36,958 bases of DNA from a virus, in IMG/VR virus record IMGVR_UViG_3300009103_001101, positions 1 to 36,958 of that record. One strand, given 5' to 3'. Below, piece after piece: positions 6,463-15,077 of this stretch (its first letter is position 1; every line of letters starts with the position of its first letter). Under the pieces are notes generated by a model. It had not been told where the DNA came from and did not search any database. It was given only the letters and a program-made list of their open reading frames with translations. The translations under genes and the position numbers were made by a program.

Positions 6463-7140
6463 ATGGCAGTTCCTAGTAATAAGGCCGCCTATCTAGTAAA
6501 TACTACTGGTGGGACTTATATTGCTCAAACTGAGGGTGGTACTGTTCTTGGTAACACTTCCACGAACACTGATCAAATCACAAAGGCTTTGGCATTGAAA
6601 GACAATGCGACCGATTTTGGCTCAGGGCCAAAACCACGAGAGCTTGCTAATGGTTTGGTTGCTAATCATAAGCCTTTGTCTGCTGGTACTTTTGGTTATG
6701 AGGCGGCTGCAAAATACGTAATCGCTTCTAGTAGTGATACTCTTTCTGGTGTTTCTAAGACAAATATCTTGATTACTGGTCGTGGTCAAGAAAACAATTC
6801 TATTCATCAATTTATTCATTCCTTCGGTGCGAAAACTGTTACTGCCTTCCGTTATGGTCGCTTTAGCTGGACATCTACCAAACGTGACGGCACAGCGATT
6901 GGTGCTAGAATTAACTGGTTGGATGTTGCTTCTGGTGGAATGGACACAGCCACAGCTCCAGATGCTCTTAATGAAGATATGGTTAACCCTGTTGGTGGCT
7001 CAACGGCTCGCAAGAGCGACAGCGCTGCTAATCCAACAAGAGCGATTCCGGGTGAATTGGTTATGAAGGTTGACTTCGTAACTCTTAGCGTTTCGTCCGG
7101 CGGAGACTTCTTCGATTACAAAGCCATCACTGGTATGTAA
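6463..7140 (+). CDS. Probable abundant virion structural protein
   Basis: The 225-residue protein is rich in Ala, Gly, Ser and Thr with beta-type segments (for example KAAYLVNTTGGTYIAQTEGG, TVTAFRYGRFSWTST) and no cysteine, membrane span or enzyme motif. It stands alone as a transcription unit: AT-rich leader with strong AAAGGAG, then a strong terminator at 7160-7195. Codon choice is more uniform (many GCT, GGT, ACT) than in neighbouring genes, as expected for high expression. These signs suggest a capsid, decoration or tail protein, but no family is recognised. Its position directly after the sigma factor fits late expression. Confidence 0.5.
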   Translation: MAVPSNKAAYLVNTTGGTYIAQTEGGTVLGNTSTNTDQITKALALKDNATDFGSGPKPRELANGLVANHKPLSAGTFGYEAAAKYVIASSSDTLSGVSKTNILITGRGQENNSIHQFIHSFGAKTVTAFRYGRFSWTSTKRDGTAIGARINWLDVASGGMDTATAPDALNEDMVNPVGGSTARKSDSAANPTRAIPGELVMKVDFVTLSVSSGGDFFDYKAITGM

Positions 7141-7159
7141 TCTTAATTTGTTACGATTT

Positions 7160-7195
7160 GGGGGTGGGATATCCCACCCCTCTTTTTTTTTTTTT
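7160..7195 (+). terminator. Strong rho-independent terminator
   Basis: A perfect GC-rich hairpin (GGGGTGGG, loop ATAT, CCCACCCC, at 7161-7180) is followed by a run of T residues to 7195. It lies 20 bases after the stop of the virion protein gene and is the clearest terminator in the window. Confidence 0.95.
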
Positions 7196-7209
7196 GTGAG
7201 GGTATTCAA

Positions 7210-7509
7210 ATGCCAGAAGCGTGGGAGCTAATTAGTAGTATAATGCAAATGGTCGTACTTCCCCTTATGGGTTGGGTACTATGGACCATTGTAAATCATA
7301 GCAAGCAAATTATTGTTCTGGAGGAGAAAGTGAACGATTCATTAAATAGGCGCATGACATCTATCGAAGAAAAAGTTGTAAGCATGGAAAACAAATTAGA
7401 AGTAAAAATAGATTCTCTGGAAGACAGTGTGGTAGACTGTAAACTCGCCATTAACGACAAGATAAACGAAAAATTTGACACACTGATAGAAAAGATGGAG
7501 AAAAAATAA
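7210..7509 (+). CDS. Membrane-anchored coiled-coil protein
   Basis: The 99-residue product has an N-terminal membrane span (MQMVVLPLMGWVLWTIV, about residues 12-28) and then a long charged helix with heptad character up to the C-terminus (VLEEKVNDSL, SIEEKVVSMENKLEVKIDSL, NDKINEKFDTLIEKMEKK). Such layouts occur in small phage lysis-accessory, spanin-like or membrane-tethering proteins; none is identified. It follows directly after the terminator, and its stop overlaps the next ATG. Confidence 0.55.
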   Translation: MPEAWELISSIMQMVVLPLMGWVLWTIVNHSKQIIVLEEKVNDSLNRRMTSIEEKVVSMENKLEVKIDSLEDSVVDCKLAINDKINEKFDTLIEKMEKK

Positions 7510-7679
7510 TGGGTATAACATCCGTTATTATAGATGCGGTTATGGAAGAATTAGGAATTACGGAAGAAATGGTTGACAAAATCAAGTCTGTGATAGATAA
7601 TATTGATGTACAGAAATATGGTGACAAAACCATCATAGAAATCAAGACGAAAAACATAAGTATTGTCATAGACAAGTAA
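7509..7679 (+). CDS. Small unknown protein (56 residues)
   Basis: A 56-residue frame starting in a TAATG overlap and ending at TAA 7677-7679. The product begins MGITSVIIDAVMEELGITEE and ends in a beta-like, Ile/Lys-rich stretch (KTIIEIKTKNISIVIDK). No family is recognised. Its coupling to the upstream gene and compact use of the space before nrdA argue that it is real. Confidence 0.5.
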   Translation: MGITSVIIDAVMEELGITEEMVDKIKSVIDNIDVQKYGDKTIIEIKTKNISIVIDK

Positions 7680-7704
7680 TTTGTCGCTTTGTTGAAAGAA
7701 GAAA

Positions 7705-9933
7705 ATGCACGTAAAAAAAAGAAGTGGAGAATCGGAAAAATATGACGTAGAAAAAATACACAAAGTAGTGCAATGGGCCACCGAAGGGATTAATGGTGTG
7801 TCATTTTCTGATATTGAAATGAATGCTAATCTTTCTCTTAGAGATGGCATATCAACCGACAACATTCATAAAATTCTTATTAAATCAGCCAACGATCTGA
7901 TATCTGAATCCAACCCCAATTATCAATATGTGGCCGCCCGCCTTTTAAATATGGAATTAAGAAAAGAGGTATGGGGACACGGAAATCATAGTCCAGATCT
8001 TAAACACTTTTTGGAAATAAGAGTGGACAATGGCGTATATGATCCCATGGTTTTAGATAAATGGACACCAGAAGAAATATCCATTTTTAATTCTTACATC
8101 AACCACTCTAGGGATGACCTGTTTACTTATGCTGGATTACAGCAGATGATTGATAAATATCTTGCTAAAAACCGAAGCACGGGCCAAATTTACGAAACAC
8201 CACAATTTGCTTATTTGGCTATCGCTATGTGTTTGTTTGACACTGTGAGCGAAGTCAAGGAAGCATACGACACATATTCTACATTTAAAATAAATCTACC
8301 CACACCCATCATGGCTGGCGTAAGAACCAATATTAAACAATTTGCTAGTTGTGTGCTGGTAGATATCGAGGATGATCTAGATGGTATTTTTTCATCGCTA
8401 CACGCTGTTGGTAAGTATACTGCTCGACGCGCTGGTATTGGCCTCAATATCGGAAGAATGCGTCCAATAAACTCACCTATTCGTGGTGGGGAGGTTATTC
8501 ATACTGGCCTTATTCCATACCTTAAGAACTTTGAATCAGCGGTTAAATCTACTAGCCAGAATGGTCTACGTGGGGGTAGTGCCACGGTGCATATTCCCTT
8601 TTGGCATTACGAAATTGAAGATATTATGGTTCTTAAAAACAACGCTGGAACAGATGATAATCGTGTACGCAAGCTTGATTATTCTGTGCAGTTTTGTAAA
8701 TTGTTCTATGACCGACTTATTGCCAACGAAGATATTACTTTATTTAGCCCGGACGAAGCGAAGGGGTTATATGAAGCTTTTGGCGACAACGAAAAATTCG
8801 AAGAGTTATATATCAAATATGAGAACACAAGGTCTTTTAAGTTTAAAAGAAAAGTTTCCGCTAGAAAAATTGCAGAAATTTTTGCGCGTGAACGACTTGA
8901 AACTGGCCGCATATACTCGATGAATATCGACACCGCTAATGATCATGGCTCTTGGGATGTTCCTATATATATGTCTAATCTGTGTCAAGAAATTATCCAT
9001 CCCACAAAACCAATAAAATCAATCGATGACCCAGATGGTGAAATAGGTATTTGTATTTTGTCTGCGCTAAACCTTTTAGAGCTGGGTTCGGAAAAAGACA
9101 TAGAGCGAGCGTGTAAAATGGCTGTGGGCACATTAGAGTCTATTATAGATTACCAGTCTTATCCTGTGTTGGCTGGCGAAAACTTTACCAAAAACCGTAG
9201 GTCTCTAGGTATCGGAATCACAAATCTAGCGGGATTTCTAGCAAAAAACAAATTACAATATTATGATGATGGTGCGCTTGAGCTTGTACATGAAACAATG
9301 GAGCAAATACAATGGCACCTAATTAATGCCTCTTGTGATTTGGCTATTAAAAAGGGTCCGTGTGAAAAATTTCACGAAACAAAATATGCTAGAGGTCTCT
9401 TGCCAACTGATTGGTATAAAAAAACAGTGGATGAGCTAGTTAAACCAAAATATAATATGGACTGGAAAGCCCTTCGTAAAAAAATAAAAAAACATGGCCT
9501 CAGACATTCTACTCTATCTGCCATCATGCCCTGTGAGTCCTCCAGCGTTATCCAGAATAGCACAAACGGCATTGAGCCAGTCAGAAGCCTGCTTCTATAC
9601 AAGAAGGCTAAAAATGGCGTTCTGAAGCAATTGGTGCCAAATTATCACATGAGAAAAAATTATTACACTATGGCTTGGGACATGACCGATAATAAAGGCA
9701 TGATGAATATAGCTGCGGTTATACAAAAGTTTACAGACATGAGCATGAGCACCAATCTGTATTACAACTATGCACATCATGAAGATGGAAATATACCACT
9801 GAGTACGCTGATCAAGGATCAGATATATGGGTACAAATATGGGCTTAAGAATTTCTATTACGCTAACACCCCGGATGGTGATGGTGATACCGAGAAAGAT
9901 ATGGGATGTGAATCAGGAGCCTGTGCGATATGA
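7705..9933 (+). CDS. nrdA: Class Ia ribonucleoside-diphosphate reductase, alpha subunit
   Basis: This large subunit reduces ribonucleoside diphosphates to deoxy forms for phage DNA synthesis. At 742 residues it is close to E. coli NrdA (761). It has an N-terminal ATP-cone-like region (about residues 1-90). Catalytic features are complete: Cys216 in FASCVLVD and Cys450 in GICILSAL (redox pair), Asn425/Cys427/Glu429 in SNLCQEI (radical cysteine site), Tyr718-Tyr719 in NFYYANT (radical transfer), and the C-terminal GCESGACAI shuttle with Cys735 and Cys740. It overlaps nrdB by ATGA. No intron or inserted endonuclease is seen, unlike some phage nrdA genes. Confidence 0.97.
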   Translation: MHVKKRSGESEKYDVEKIHKVVQWATEGINGVSFSDIEMNANLSLRDGISTDNIHKILIKSANDLISESNPNYQYVAARLLNMELRKEVWGHGNHSPDLKHFLEIRVDNGVYDPMVLDKWTPEEISIFNSYINHSRDDLFTYAGLQQMIDKYLAKNRSTGQIYETPQFAYLAIAMCLFDTVSEVKEAYDTYSTFKINLPTPIMAGVRTNIKQFASCVLVDIEDDLDGIFSSLHAVGKYTARRAGIGLNIGRMRPINSPIRGGEVIHTGLIPYLKNFESAVKSTSQNGLRGGSATVHIPFWHYEIEDIMVLKNNAGTDDNRVRKLDYSVQFCKLFYDRLIANEDITLFSPDEAKGLYEAFGDNEKFEELYIKYENTRSFKFKRKVSARKIAEIFARERLETGRIYSMNIDTANDHGSWDVPIYMSNLCQEIIHPTKPIKSIDDPDGEIGICILSALNLLELGSEKDIERACKMAVGTLESIIDYQSYPVLAGENFTKNRRSLGIGITNLAGFLAKNKLQYYDDGALELVHETMEQIQWHLINASCDLAIKKGPCEKFHETKYARGLLPTDWYKKTVDELVKPKYNMDWKALRKKIKKHGLRHSTLSAIMPCESSSVIQNSTNGIEPVRSLLLYKKAKNGVLKQLVPNYHMRKNYYTMAWDMTDNKGMMNIAAVIQKFTDMSMSTNLYYNYAHHEDGNIPLSTLIKDQIYGYKYGLKNFYYANTPDGDGDTEKDMGCESGACAI

Positions 9934-11003
9934 AAACAATATTTAACACTAAAAACGTAGACCCAATGAGTCAGCCACTTTTTCTAGGAAAAGATTTGGG
10001 GGTTCAGCGATATGATGTTATTAAATATCCGGTATTTAAAAAGCTGGACAGCAGGCAGATGGAAAATTTCTGGAGGCCAGAAGAAATTGAACTGAAGAAG
10101 GATAGGGGCGACTTCAAAGAAATGTCCGATAACGAGAAATTTATTTTCACCTCTAATCTTAAGTATCAAACTATGCTCGATAGCGTTATCTGTCGTGGTG
10201 TACCCACGTTGCTAGAATATGTAACCAACACCGAGCTAGAAGCCTGTATGATGACGTGGCAATTCTTTGAGAAGATCCACAGCCAATCCTACTCATACAT
10301 TATACAAAATGTTTATGCAGATAGCTCAGAAGTTTTTGGCGGCATCTATGAAGATAAAGAGATTATGAAGCGAGCCGACAGCGCTATTGAAGATTATAAT
10401 AATTTGATGGGAATGGCTTCTGGCTCAATCAAAACAGCAGACCTAAAAAAACAAATCTATATGACTATTATGAGCATAAATATTCTGGAAGCGGTTAGAT
10501 TCTACGTTAGTTTTATATGTAGCTTTGCCTTTGCCGAAAATAAAAAAATGGCTGGTAATGCTGACATTATTAAACTAATTAAGCGTGACGAGGCTCTCCA
10601 TCTCGCAAATACTCAAGAAATTTTGAAAATTTTACAAAAAGAAAATAAAGAGGGGTTTGTTAAAACTGCCGAGCAGTGCCAAGAAAGCGCCGTTAAAATG
10701 TTTGAAAATGCTGCAAAAGAAGAAAAAGAATGGGCCTCTTATCTATTTAAAGATGGCTCAATTATAGGATTAAATGAGACCGTACTGCATCAATATGTTG
10801 ATTGGTTGTGTATGTCAAGGAGGAAAGCCATTGGTTTACCATACGAAAATGTTGGAAAGAACCCAATTGGTGGCTGGACTGGGCCTTGGATGAGTAGTGA
10901 ATCTGTACAGGTTGCGCCACAGGAGCACGAAATAACCAGCTACAAAATAGGCGCTAGCAAAAACGATTTAGAAGACATGGATTTTGGAGACATGGAATTA
11001 TGA
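9930..11003 (+). CDS. nrdB: Class Ia ribonucleoside-diphosphate reductase, beta subunit
   Basis: The 357-residue radical-generating subunit carries all di-iron ligands and the radical tyrosine: Asp84 in QTMLDS, Glu114, His117 and Tyr121 in FEKIHSQSY, a glutamate in ILEAVRFY, and Glu/His in KRDEALHL. The text around these ligands closely follows E. coli NrdB (LKYQTxLDS, FYVSFxCSFAFAE). The presence of Tyr121 indicates a stable tyrosyl radical (class Ia). The acidic C-terminus (DLEDMDFGDMEL) resembles the tail that docks to NrdA. Starts inside the nrdA stop (ATGA), consistent with stoichiometric coupled translation. Confidence 0.97.
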   Translation: MKTIFNTKNVDPMSQPLFLGKDLGVQRYDVIKYPVFKKLDSRQMENFWRPEEIELKKDRGDFKEMSDNEKFIFTSNLKYQTMLDSVICRGVPTLLEYVTNTELEACMMTWQFFEKIHSQSYSYIIQNVYADSSEVFGGIYEDKEIMKRADSAIEDYNNLMGMASGSIKTADLKKQIYMTIMSINILEAVRFYVSFICSFAFAENKKMAGNADIIKLIKRDEALHLANTQEILKILQKENKEGFVKTAEQCQESAVKMFENAAKEEKEWASYLFKDGSIIGLNETVLHQYVDWLCMSRRKAIGLPYENVGKNPIGGWTGPWMSSESVQVAPQEHEITSYKIGASKNDLEDMDFGDMEL

Positions 11004-11401
11004 GTAGATGCTCTAATCACGACCAAAACGCAAGAATGATCCAGTTACAAGACATGCGTAAAAAATGGAAAGAAAATAGCTGCCGCAATGAACAGCGCAC
11101 TAAAGACCTACACGAACTTATAAATAGCGTAGTTGGCTGGCATCACGATAGAAATCTTATTGAGGGTAGCACAGATAAAGACCAGACACTGAAGCTGCTT
11201 CAGGAACTTGGAGAGCTATCAGATAGTGTGTGTAAGGGAAATGATATACGCGATGATATAGGCGACATGCTTGTGGTTATGATAAACATAATCGAACGCA
11301 ACAATCTCACATTTGAAGATTGTTTAGAAAAAGCTTGGGATGACATTAAAGACAGAAAAGGTAGGATGATTGATGGTATATTTGTAAAATCTGAGGATTA
11401 A
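11000..11401 (+). CDS. MazG-like nucleotide pyrophosphohydrolase
   Basis: The 133-residue all-helical protein has the MazG/dUTPase-like metal-binding pattern: QELGELSD on one helix and IRDDIGDMLV on the next (ExxE ... ExxD type). Family members hydrolyse (d)NTPs or alarmones such as ppGpp to monophosphate forms. Phage versions are thought to tune nucleotide pools or the host starvation response. The N-terminal 35 residues are basic and less conserved. The gene overlaps nrdB by ATGA, so it is the third cistron of a nucleotide-metabolism operon. Confidence 0.75.
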   Translation: MSRCSNHDQNARMIQLQDMRKKWKENSCRNEQRTKDLHELINSVVGWHHDRNLIEGSTDKDQTLKLLQELGELSDSVCKGNDIRDDIGDMLVVMINIIERNNLTFEDCLEKAWDDIKDRKGRMIDGIFVKSED

Positions 11402-11403
11402 TT

Positions 11404-12570
11404 ATGGCAAATAGTCGCGTATTTTACGCATGTCAAGGCGTACTAGTAAAAGAGAGAAATACTGATGATGGTGATACGCCTCCAGTCGATGGCACATACT
11501 TAAATGGTGTGACCAGCGTAGGTATAAATGGCAGTTTCCCCTCGCAATCATTACCAGATATTGGTAGATTTCAGAGAAAATATCACTACTATTCCCCACA
11601 AGAATTTGAAATTACTATTGAGAGGGTGTTAGATCAGAGTTCTGACTTCTTTTATCACGTAGATCCTAGTGATTACACATCTGGCAAAGTTGGATATGAG
11701 AACACCCATATATTGGCAGACAACAATATAAACAATGGCGGGGACAAGCTAAAAAATTATGATGTTACCGTATTATATGGTGCCGACTCCGTAGACCTTT
11801 TAAGCGACAACACTTCAGACATAAAGTACGTTACGTATAGAAATTGCCTCATAACTAGTATAAATTATAATATAAGCGCTCAAGGGGGCGCTGGCGTAAC
11901 AGAAAGCATCACTCTTATAACCAGAAGCGCAGACTACGATACTGATAGTGCAAGCGGATTCACTCTTCCCAGTAGCGCTGAGTCTGGAGATATTATTAAA
12001 CGAGCAGATGTTAAATGGGACTTACTGTCTGGAAACTTTAGCATCCTTCCCTCGGAGGCTGAAACCATATTTGATACTAGTGAGACCCTAGATGGAAAAA
12101 AAATATTAGGTATAAACAATATTCAAATAACCGCCGCTATAAATTATAGCGAAATTACAGATATTGGTAAGCGTCGTGGTATCCCAGAAACTGGCGGCGC
12201 AACCAAAACAGACCAAGGGGAGCAAAATCTTTGGAGATATGTGATATTGCCGGTTCAGGTAACTTGTTCCTTCACGGGAACCGCTAGGCAACCATTTCCA
12301 TCCGACGTGCTAAACATCGACACAACATTTAGCGCTAATAATAAAATAAGATTAGTAGCTGAAAAATTTCCTTCACCCCCTTCTTCCACATATTTTGTGT
12401 GGGATTTGGGACGAAGAAATTATCTTACAGATATGAGCTATAGTGGGGGAGATACCAGTGGTGGAAATTTGGAAATAACCATGTCGTATCAAAACGATAG
12501 GAGCGACATAGTGCTTGTCAAAGATACCACCGTTAGAGATCTTAGCGCGGGGCGAGATTTTATATATTAA
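11404..12570 (+). CDS. Putative tail tube / structural protein
   Basis: The 388-residue protein is beta-rich without membrane spans or enzyme motifs. It contains YLNGVTSVGINGSFPSQSL, FEITIERVLD, NCLITSINYNISAQGG and ESITLITRSA. The order first strand, ITIER strand, and SINYNI followed by a TESITL strand resembles phage tail-tube proteins with a T4 gp19-like or lambda V-like fold. A TGAGGA site lies seven bases before ATG 11404. It sits unexpectedly between MazG and PhoH. Assignment to the tail tube is inference; another baseplate or neck protein is possible. Confidence 0.45.
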   Translation: MANSRVFYACQGVLVKERNTDDGDTPPVDGTYLNGVTSVGINGSFPSQSLPDIGRFQRKYHYYSPQEFEITIERVLDQSSDFFYHVDPSDYTSGKVGYENTHILADNNINNGGDKLKNYDVTVLYGADSVDLLSDNTSDIKYVTYRNCLITSINYNISAQGGAGVTESITLITRSADYDTDSASGFTLPSSAESGDIIKRADVKWDLLSGNFSILPSEAETIFDTSETLDGKKILGINNIQITAAINYSEITDIGKRRGIPETGGATKTDQGEQNLWRYVILPVQVTCSFTGTARQPFPSDVLNIDTTFSANNKIRLVAEKFPSPPSSTYFVWDLGRRNYLTDMSYSGGDTSGGNLEITMSYQNDRSDIVLVKDTTVRDLSAGRDFIY

Positions 12571-12583
12571 AGCATGTAACACT

Positions 12584-12588
12584 AGGAG
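12584..12588 (+). promoter_or_regulatory. Shine-Dalgarno AGGAG that decides a TTG start
   Basis: AGGAG lies six bases before TTG 12595, and the reading frame has no ATG until within the protein body. This supports TTG as the start of the PhoH-like gene. Confidence 0.65.
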
Positions 12589-12594
12589 CGTAAT

Positions 12595-13272
12595 TTGTCC
12601 AGAAGAAAATCACAAAAATCACAAAAACTACAACACAAACATAGACACAAAAGAAAAAAACTACAACCAAAAACAGAAAACCAAGCAGACTATATTCGAT
12701 GTATGTCTGAAGACGATATAACATTTTGCTCTGGCCCCGCTGGATCTGGTAAAACAGCGGTTGCGGTGGGCTTAGCATGTGAATACTTTTTAGAAAATAG
12801 CGTAGAAAAAATTATAATAACTAGGCCCGTAGTAGAGGCCGGTAGGGGGCTGGGATTTTTACCGGGAAGCTTGACCGAAAAAATAGCACCCTATTTAGTT
12901 CCTGTTATTGAAGAAATAAAATTATATCTTGGTAGGGAAACTTATAACTCTGCAAGATCTGTTAACGCAATTGAAATGTGCCCATTGGAATACATGAGAG
13001 GTAGAAATTTTCACAACACATTTATGATTCTAGATGAGGCGCAAAACGCTACCTACGAACAGATTAAAATGTTTCTAACAAGAATAGGCAGGGGGTCTAA
13101 GGCTGTAATTAATGGAGATATAAGCCAAACGGATTTGAATAATTCTAGCGAGGGTGGATTGGGTGAGTGCATGGACAGACTAGAAGATGTAGAAGGTGTG
13201 TCCATATGCACATTAACATCGGAAGATATCGTTAGAAACAAGATTATATCTAAAATTCTTGCTAGGCTTTAG
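12595..13272 (+). CDS. phoH: PhoH-like P-loop ATPase
   Basis: A 225-residue PhoH-family NTPase: Walker A GPAGSGKT at residues 47-54, the family signature IITRPVVEAGRGLGFLPG, and Walker B FMILDEAQN near residues 143-151. Residues 1-25 are strongly basic (Lys/Arg/His/Gln), an RNA- or DNA-binding-like extension. PhoH proteins are common in large phages and are linked to RNA metabolism or phosphate stress, but their phage role is unsettled. The TTG start is supported by AGGAG at 12584-12588. The next gene has its own promoter. Confidence 0.92.
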   Translation: MSRRKSQKSQKLQHKHRHKRKKLQPKTENQADYIRCMSEDDITFCSGPAGSGKTAVAVGLACEYFLENSVEKIIITRPVVEAGRGLGFLPGSLTEKIAPYLVPVIEEIKLYLGRETYNSARSVNAIEMCPLEYMRGRNFHNTFMILDEAQNATYEQIKMFLTRIGRGSKAVINGDISQTDLNNSSEGGLGECMDRLEDVEGVSICTLTSEDIVRNKIISKILARL

Positions 13273-13280
13273 AATATTTA

Positions 13281-13309
13281 TTGTTTTCTGTTGGTTTACG
13301 TGCTATAAT
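13281..13309 (+). promoter_or_regulatory. Sigma-70-type extended -10 promoter
   Basis: TTGTTT at 13281-13286 and TATAAT at 13304-13309 are 17 bases apart, and TGC precedes the -10 box, exactly as at 4260-4288. It lies in the 72-base gap after phoH and would start the long transcript carrying the replication genes. Confidence 0.75.
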
Positions 13310-13344
13310 TTAGTAACGACTTATCAGATAAGAAAGGATGTAAG

Positions 13345-13686
13345 ATGCCCACATATGATTTTGAGTGTGAAAAATGCGCATATTACACTGAGATAAAACA
13401 AGGAATTAATGATTCTTCAACACATACTTGTCCCCATTGCGAAAAACCCACCCTTGTGAAAGTATTTATTAATGCGCCAGCGATGTTCGTCAGGGGCGAG
13501 CCTACCACAATTGGACATCAGGCAGATAGAAATACTCAGAAAATGGGAAAATATGAATTACAAGACAAACAGCACAAAGATGGCGCTTTTGTTGATAAAC
13601 AACAAGCCGACGCTAGAGAACAACGCAGAAAAATTAATTCCATGACACCAGAACAAAAAATTAAGTGGGTTAGAGACGGAGATTGA
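13345..13686 (+). CDS. FmdB-like zinc-ribbon protein
   Basis: The 113-residue protein begins MPTYDFECEKC, the hallmark of FmdB-type putative regulatory zinc ribbons. Four cysteines (8, 11, 29 and 32) would bind zinc. The rest is Gln/Lys-rich and helical (KQQADAREQRRKINSM, PEQKIKWVRDGD). FmdB-like proteins are suspected transcription regulators, and in phages they are often near replication or nucleotide genes. It is the first gene behind the promoter at 13281-13309, with AAAGGA upstream of its ATG. It may therefore be expressed early. Confidence 0.7.
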   Translation: MPTYDFECEKCAYYTEIKQGINDSSTHTCPHCEKPTLVKVFINAPAMFVRGEPTTIGHQADRNTQKMGKYELQDKQHKDGAFVDKQQADAREQRRKINSMTPEQKIKWVRDGD

Positions 13687-13687
13687 T

Positions 13688-13927
13688 ATGAATCTTGACG
13701 AAGACGAAGATATTCCTAGACGAGATTATCCCCATCACGCAATGGTGACATTGAAAATTGACATAAGAAAAATAAACAGAGACGGAACACTTGATCATCA
13801 GGTCATGGGCAACCACCTATTAAAAAAATATGGTATTTCTAGAAAAGCCCAATGGTCTATTAGTGGCGCATCAGAAGCTGAATGTATTAAAAACCTCATA
13901 GAAAAATTGGAGAAATTAAATGTCTAG
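13688..13927 (+). CDS. Small unknown protein (79 residues)
   Basis: A 79-residue product with an acidic start (MNLDEDEDIPRRDYPHHAMV), a beta segment (VTLKIDIRKIN) and a C-terminal helix (EAECIKNLIEKLEKLNV). No family is recognised. It starts one base after the preceding stop and overlaps the next gene by 8 bases, so it belongs to the promoter-proximal operon. Confidence 0.5.
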   Translation: MNLDEDEDIPRRDYPHHAMVTLKIDIRKINRDGTLDHQVMGNHLLKKYGISRKAQWSISGASEAECIKNLIEKLEKLNV

Positions 13928-14267
13928 ATGGGAAAATGAGGATGTGTCTGATTTGGGAATTCCAGACCCCGCACATGTTGAGACCAAATTCATAGGTTTA
14001 CAAGGAAAAAACACCACTGAGGATCAGGCGATTGCTAAGTCTGTAATATCTTCTGATGGGTCTAGAAGATTTTACGTAAAATATGGTAGAAACGAAATAC
14101 TTGATCCCTATCAAACAGATTCTTCTTATGCTGGATCTCGAAGACAAACACACATCTATAAATTCAAAAAGGTTTCCGAAGAAACTTTTGACAATTATAA
14201 AAAATACTTAGAAACTAAAAACAGAATATTTTTTACCAAAGCTAGAAGATTTTTAATGGAGAATTAA
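13920..14267 (+). CDS. Unknown protein, 115 residues
   Basis: The protein contains a polar N-terminus (MSRWENEDVSDLGIPDPAHV), a beta-rich middle (RRFYVKYGRNEILDP), a basic stretch (SRRQTHIYKFKKVSEETF) and a helical end. No membrane span, cysteine cluster or known enzyme motif is seen. It overlaps the preceding gene by 8 bases and is followed after one base by an HTH-like gene. It may be a virion or replication-accessory protein, but nothing supports a choice. Confidence 0.5.
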   Translation: MSRWENEDVSDLGIPDPAHVETKFIGLQGKNTTEDQAIAKSVISSDGSRRFYVKYGRNEILDPYQTDSSYAGSRRQTHIYKFKKVSEETFDNYKKYLETKNRIFFTKARRFLMEN

Positions 14268-14268
14268 A

Positions 14269-14562
14269 ATGAAAAAAGGCCCACTATCTAAAAAAGAAAA
14301 AGATTTCATTGATAATAATTCATCAATGGAAACAGAAGAAATTGCCAAAGAGCTTAATCGATCAGTCGGTGTTGTTGAAAAGTATACTAAAATCAAAGAA
14401 AAAGATACCTCCACACACGGCCTCTTTGCCAGAAAAGAGGACAGGGGTGTAACAGTGATGACAGAATCAGCATCAAATCAATCTGATGAAAATAAACAGT
14501 CTAGAAAATCCACAACACCCAAAAGATATACGGGGGTAATTCACACAATTAAGGAAAAGTAA
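14269..14562 (+). CDS. Small HTH-like DNA-binding protein
   Basis: Residues 6-42 (LSKKEKDFIDNN, then METEEIAKELNRSVGVVEKY) form a helix-turn-helix-like segment with the typical spacing of a short turn before SVGVVEKY. The remainder is polar and low in hydrophobics (Ser, Lys, Thr), likely disordered, ending KRYTGVIHTIKEK. A transcriptional or recombination-accessory DNA-binding role is inferred from the HTH alone. Its stop overlaps the next ATG (TAATG). Confidence 0.5.
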   Translation: MKKGPLSKKEKDFIDNNSSMETEEIAKELNRSVGVVEKYTKIKEKDTSTHGLFARKEDRGVTVMTESASNQSDENKQSRKSTTPKRYTGVIHTIKEK

Positions 14563-15077
14563 TGATCTGTACAAAATTTGATGGATACATGAAAGATTTT
14601 TGCCATACACAGCTAATGATTAGCTGGAAAATAACACTAACAGATAATACCATAGTTTATGGTGACTATGAAAGAGGCGATCTTGAAAATCCTTGGAATA
14701 GATTAAGGGACTATTGTAAGCAAAATGATGCAGCCATAGCTAAAGTTGAGTTGTATATGTTTGGTGCTCCACACGAAATCTTCTTTGAAGATAAAAATGG
14801 ACTTGATGGAATTTTTATTGTGAGGGGCGCTGCAAAAGATCAAGCTATGGATGGTTCTTTTTCTAGATCTTTTCAGACATTAACGGTTGGATTGTTAAAC
14901 GATGATTGCTCAGAAATATCTGTTCGTAAATTTTGTTGGCCAATGAATGAATTTGAACAATCCCATTCTGTTAGAGGATTGTCTACTGAAAATTTGAATA
15001 AAATGATTTTTAAAAATGGATCAAAAAAAGAACAACACCCGGAAGTACAAAAGTATCTCAACGGGGCAGCCGTGTAG
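14562..15077 (+). CDS. Unknown protein, 171 residues
   Basis: The product contains beta-type stretches (SWKITLTDNTIVYGDYERGD, AIAKVELYMFGAPHEIFFED, DGIFIVRGAAK) and a C-terminal helix (STENLNKMIFKNG). No domain is recognised. It is likely cytoplasmic. The next frame starts 62 bases before its end, which is an unusually long overlap for this window. Confidence 0.5.
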   Translation: MICTKFDGYMKDFCHTQLMISWKITLTDNTIVYGDYERGDLENPWNRLRDYCKQNDAAIAKVELYMFGAPHEIFFEDKNGLDGIFIVRGAAKDQAMDGSFSRSFQTLTVGLLNDDCSEISVRKFCWPMNEFEQSHSVRGLSTENLNKMIFKNGSKKEQHPEVQKYLNGAAV

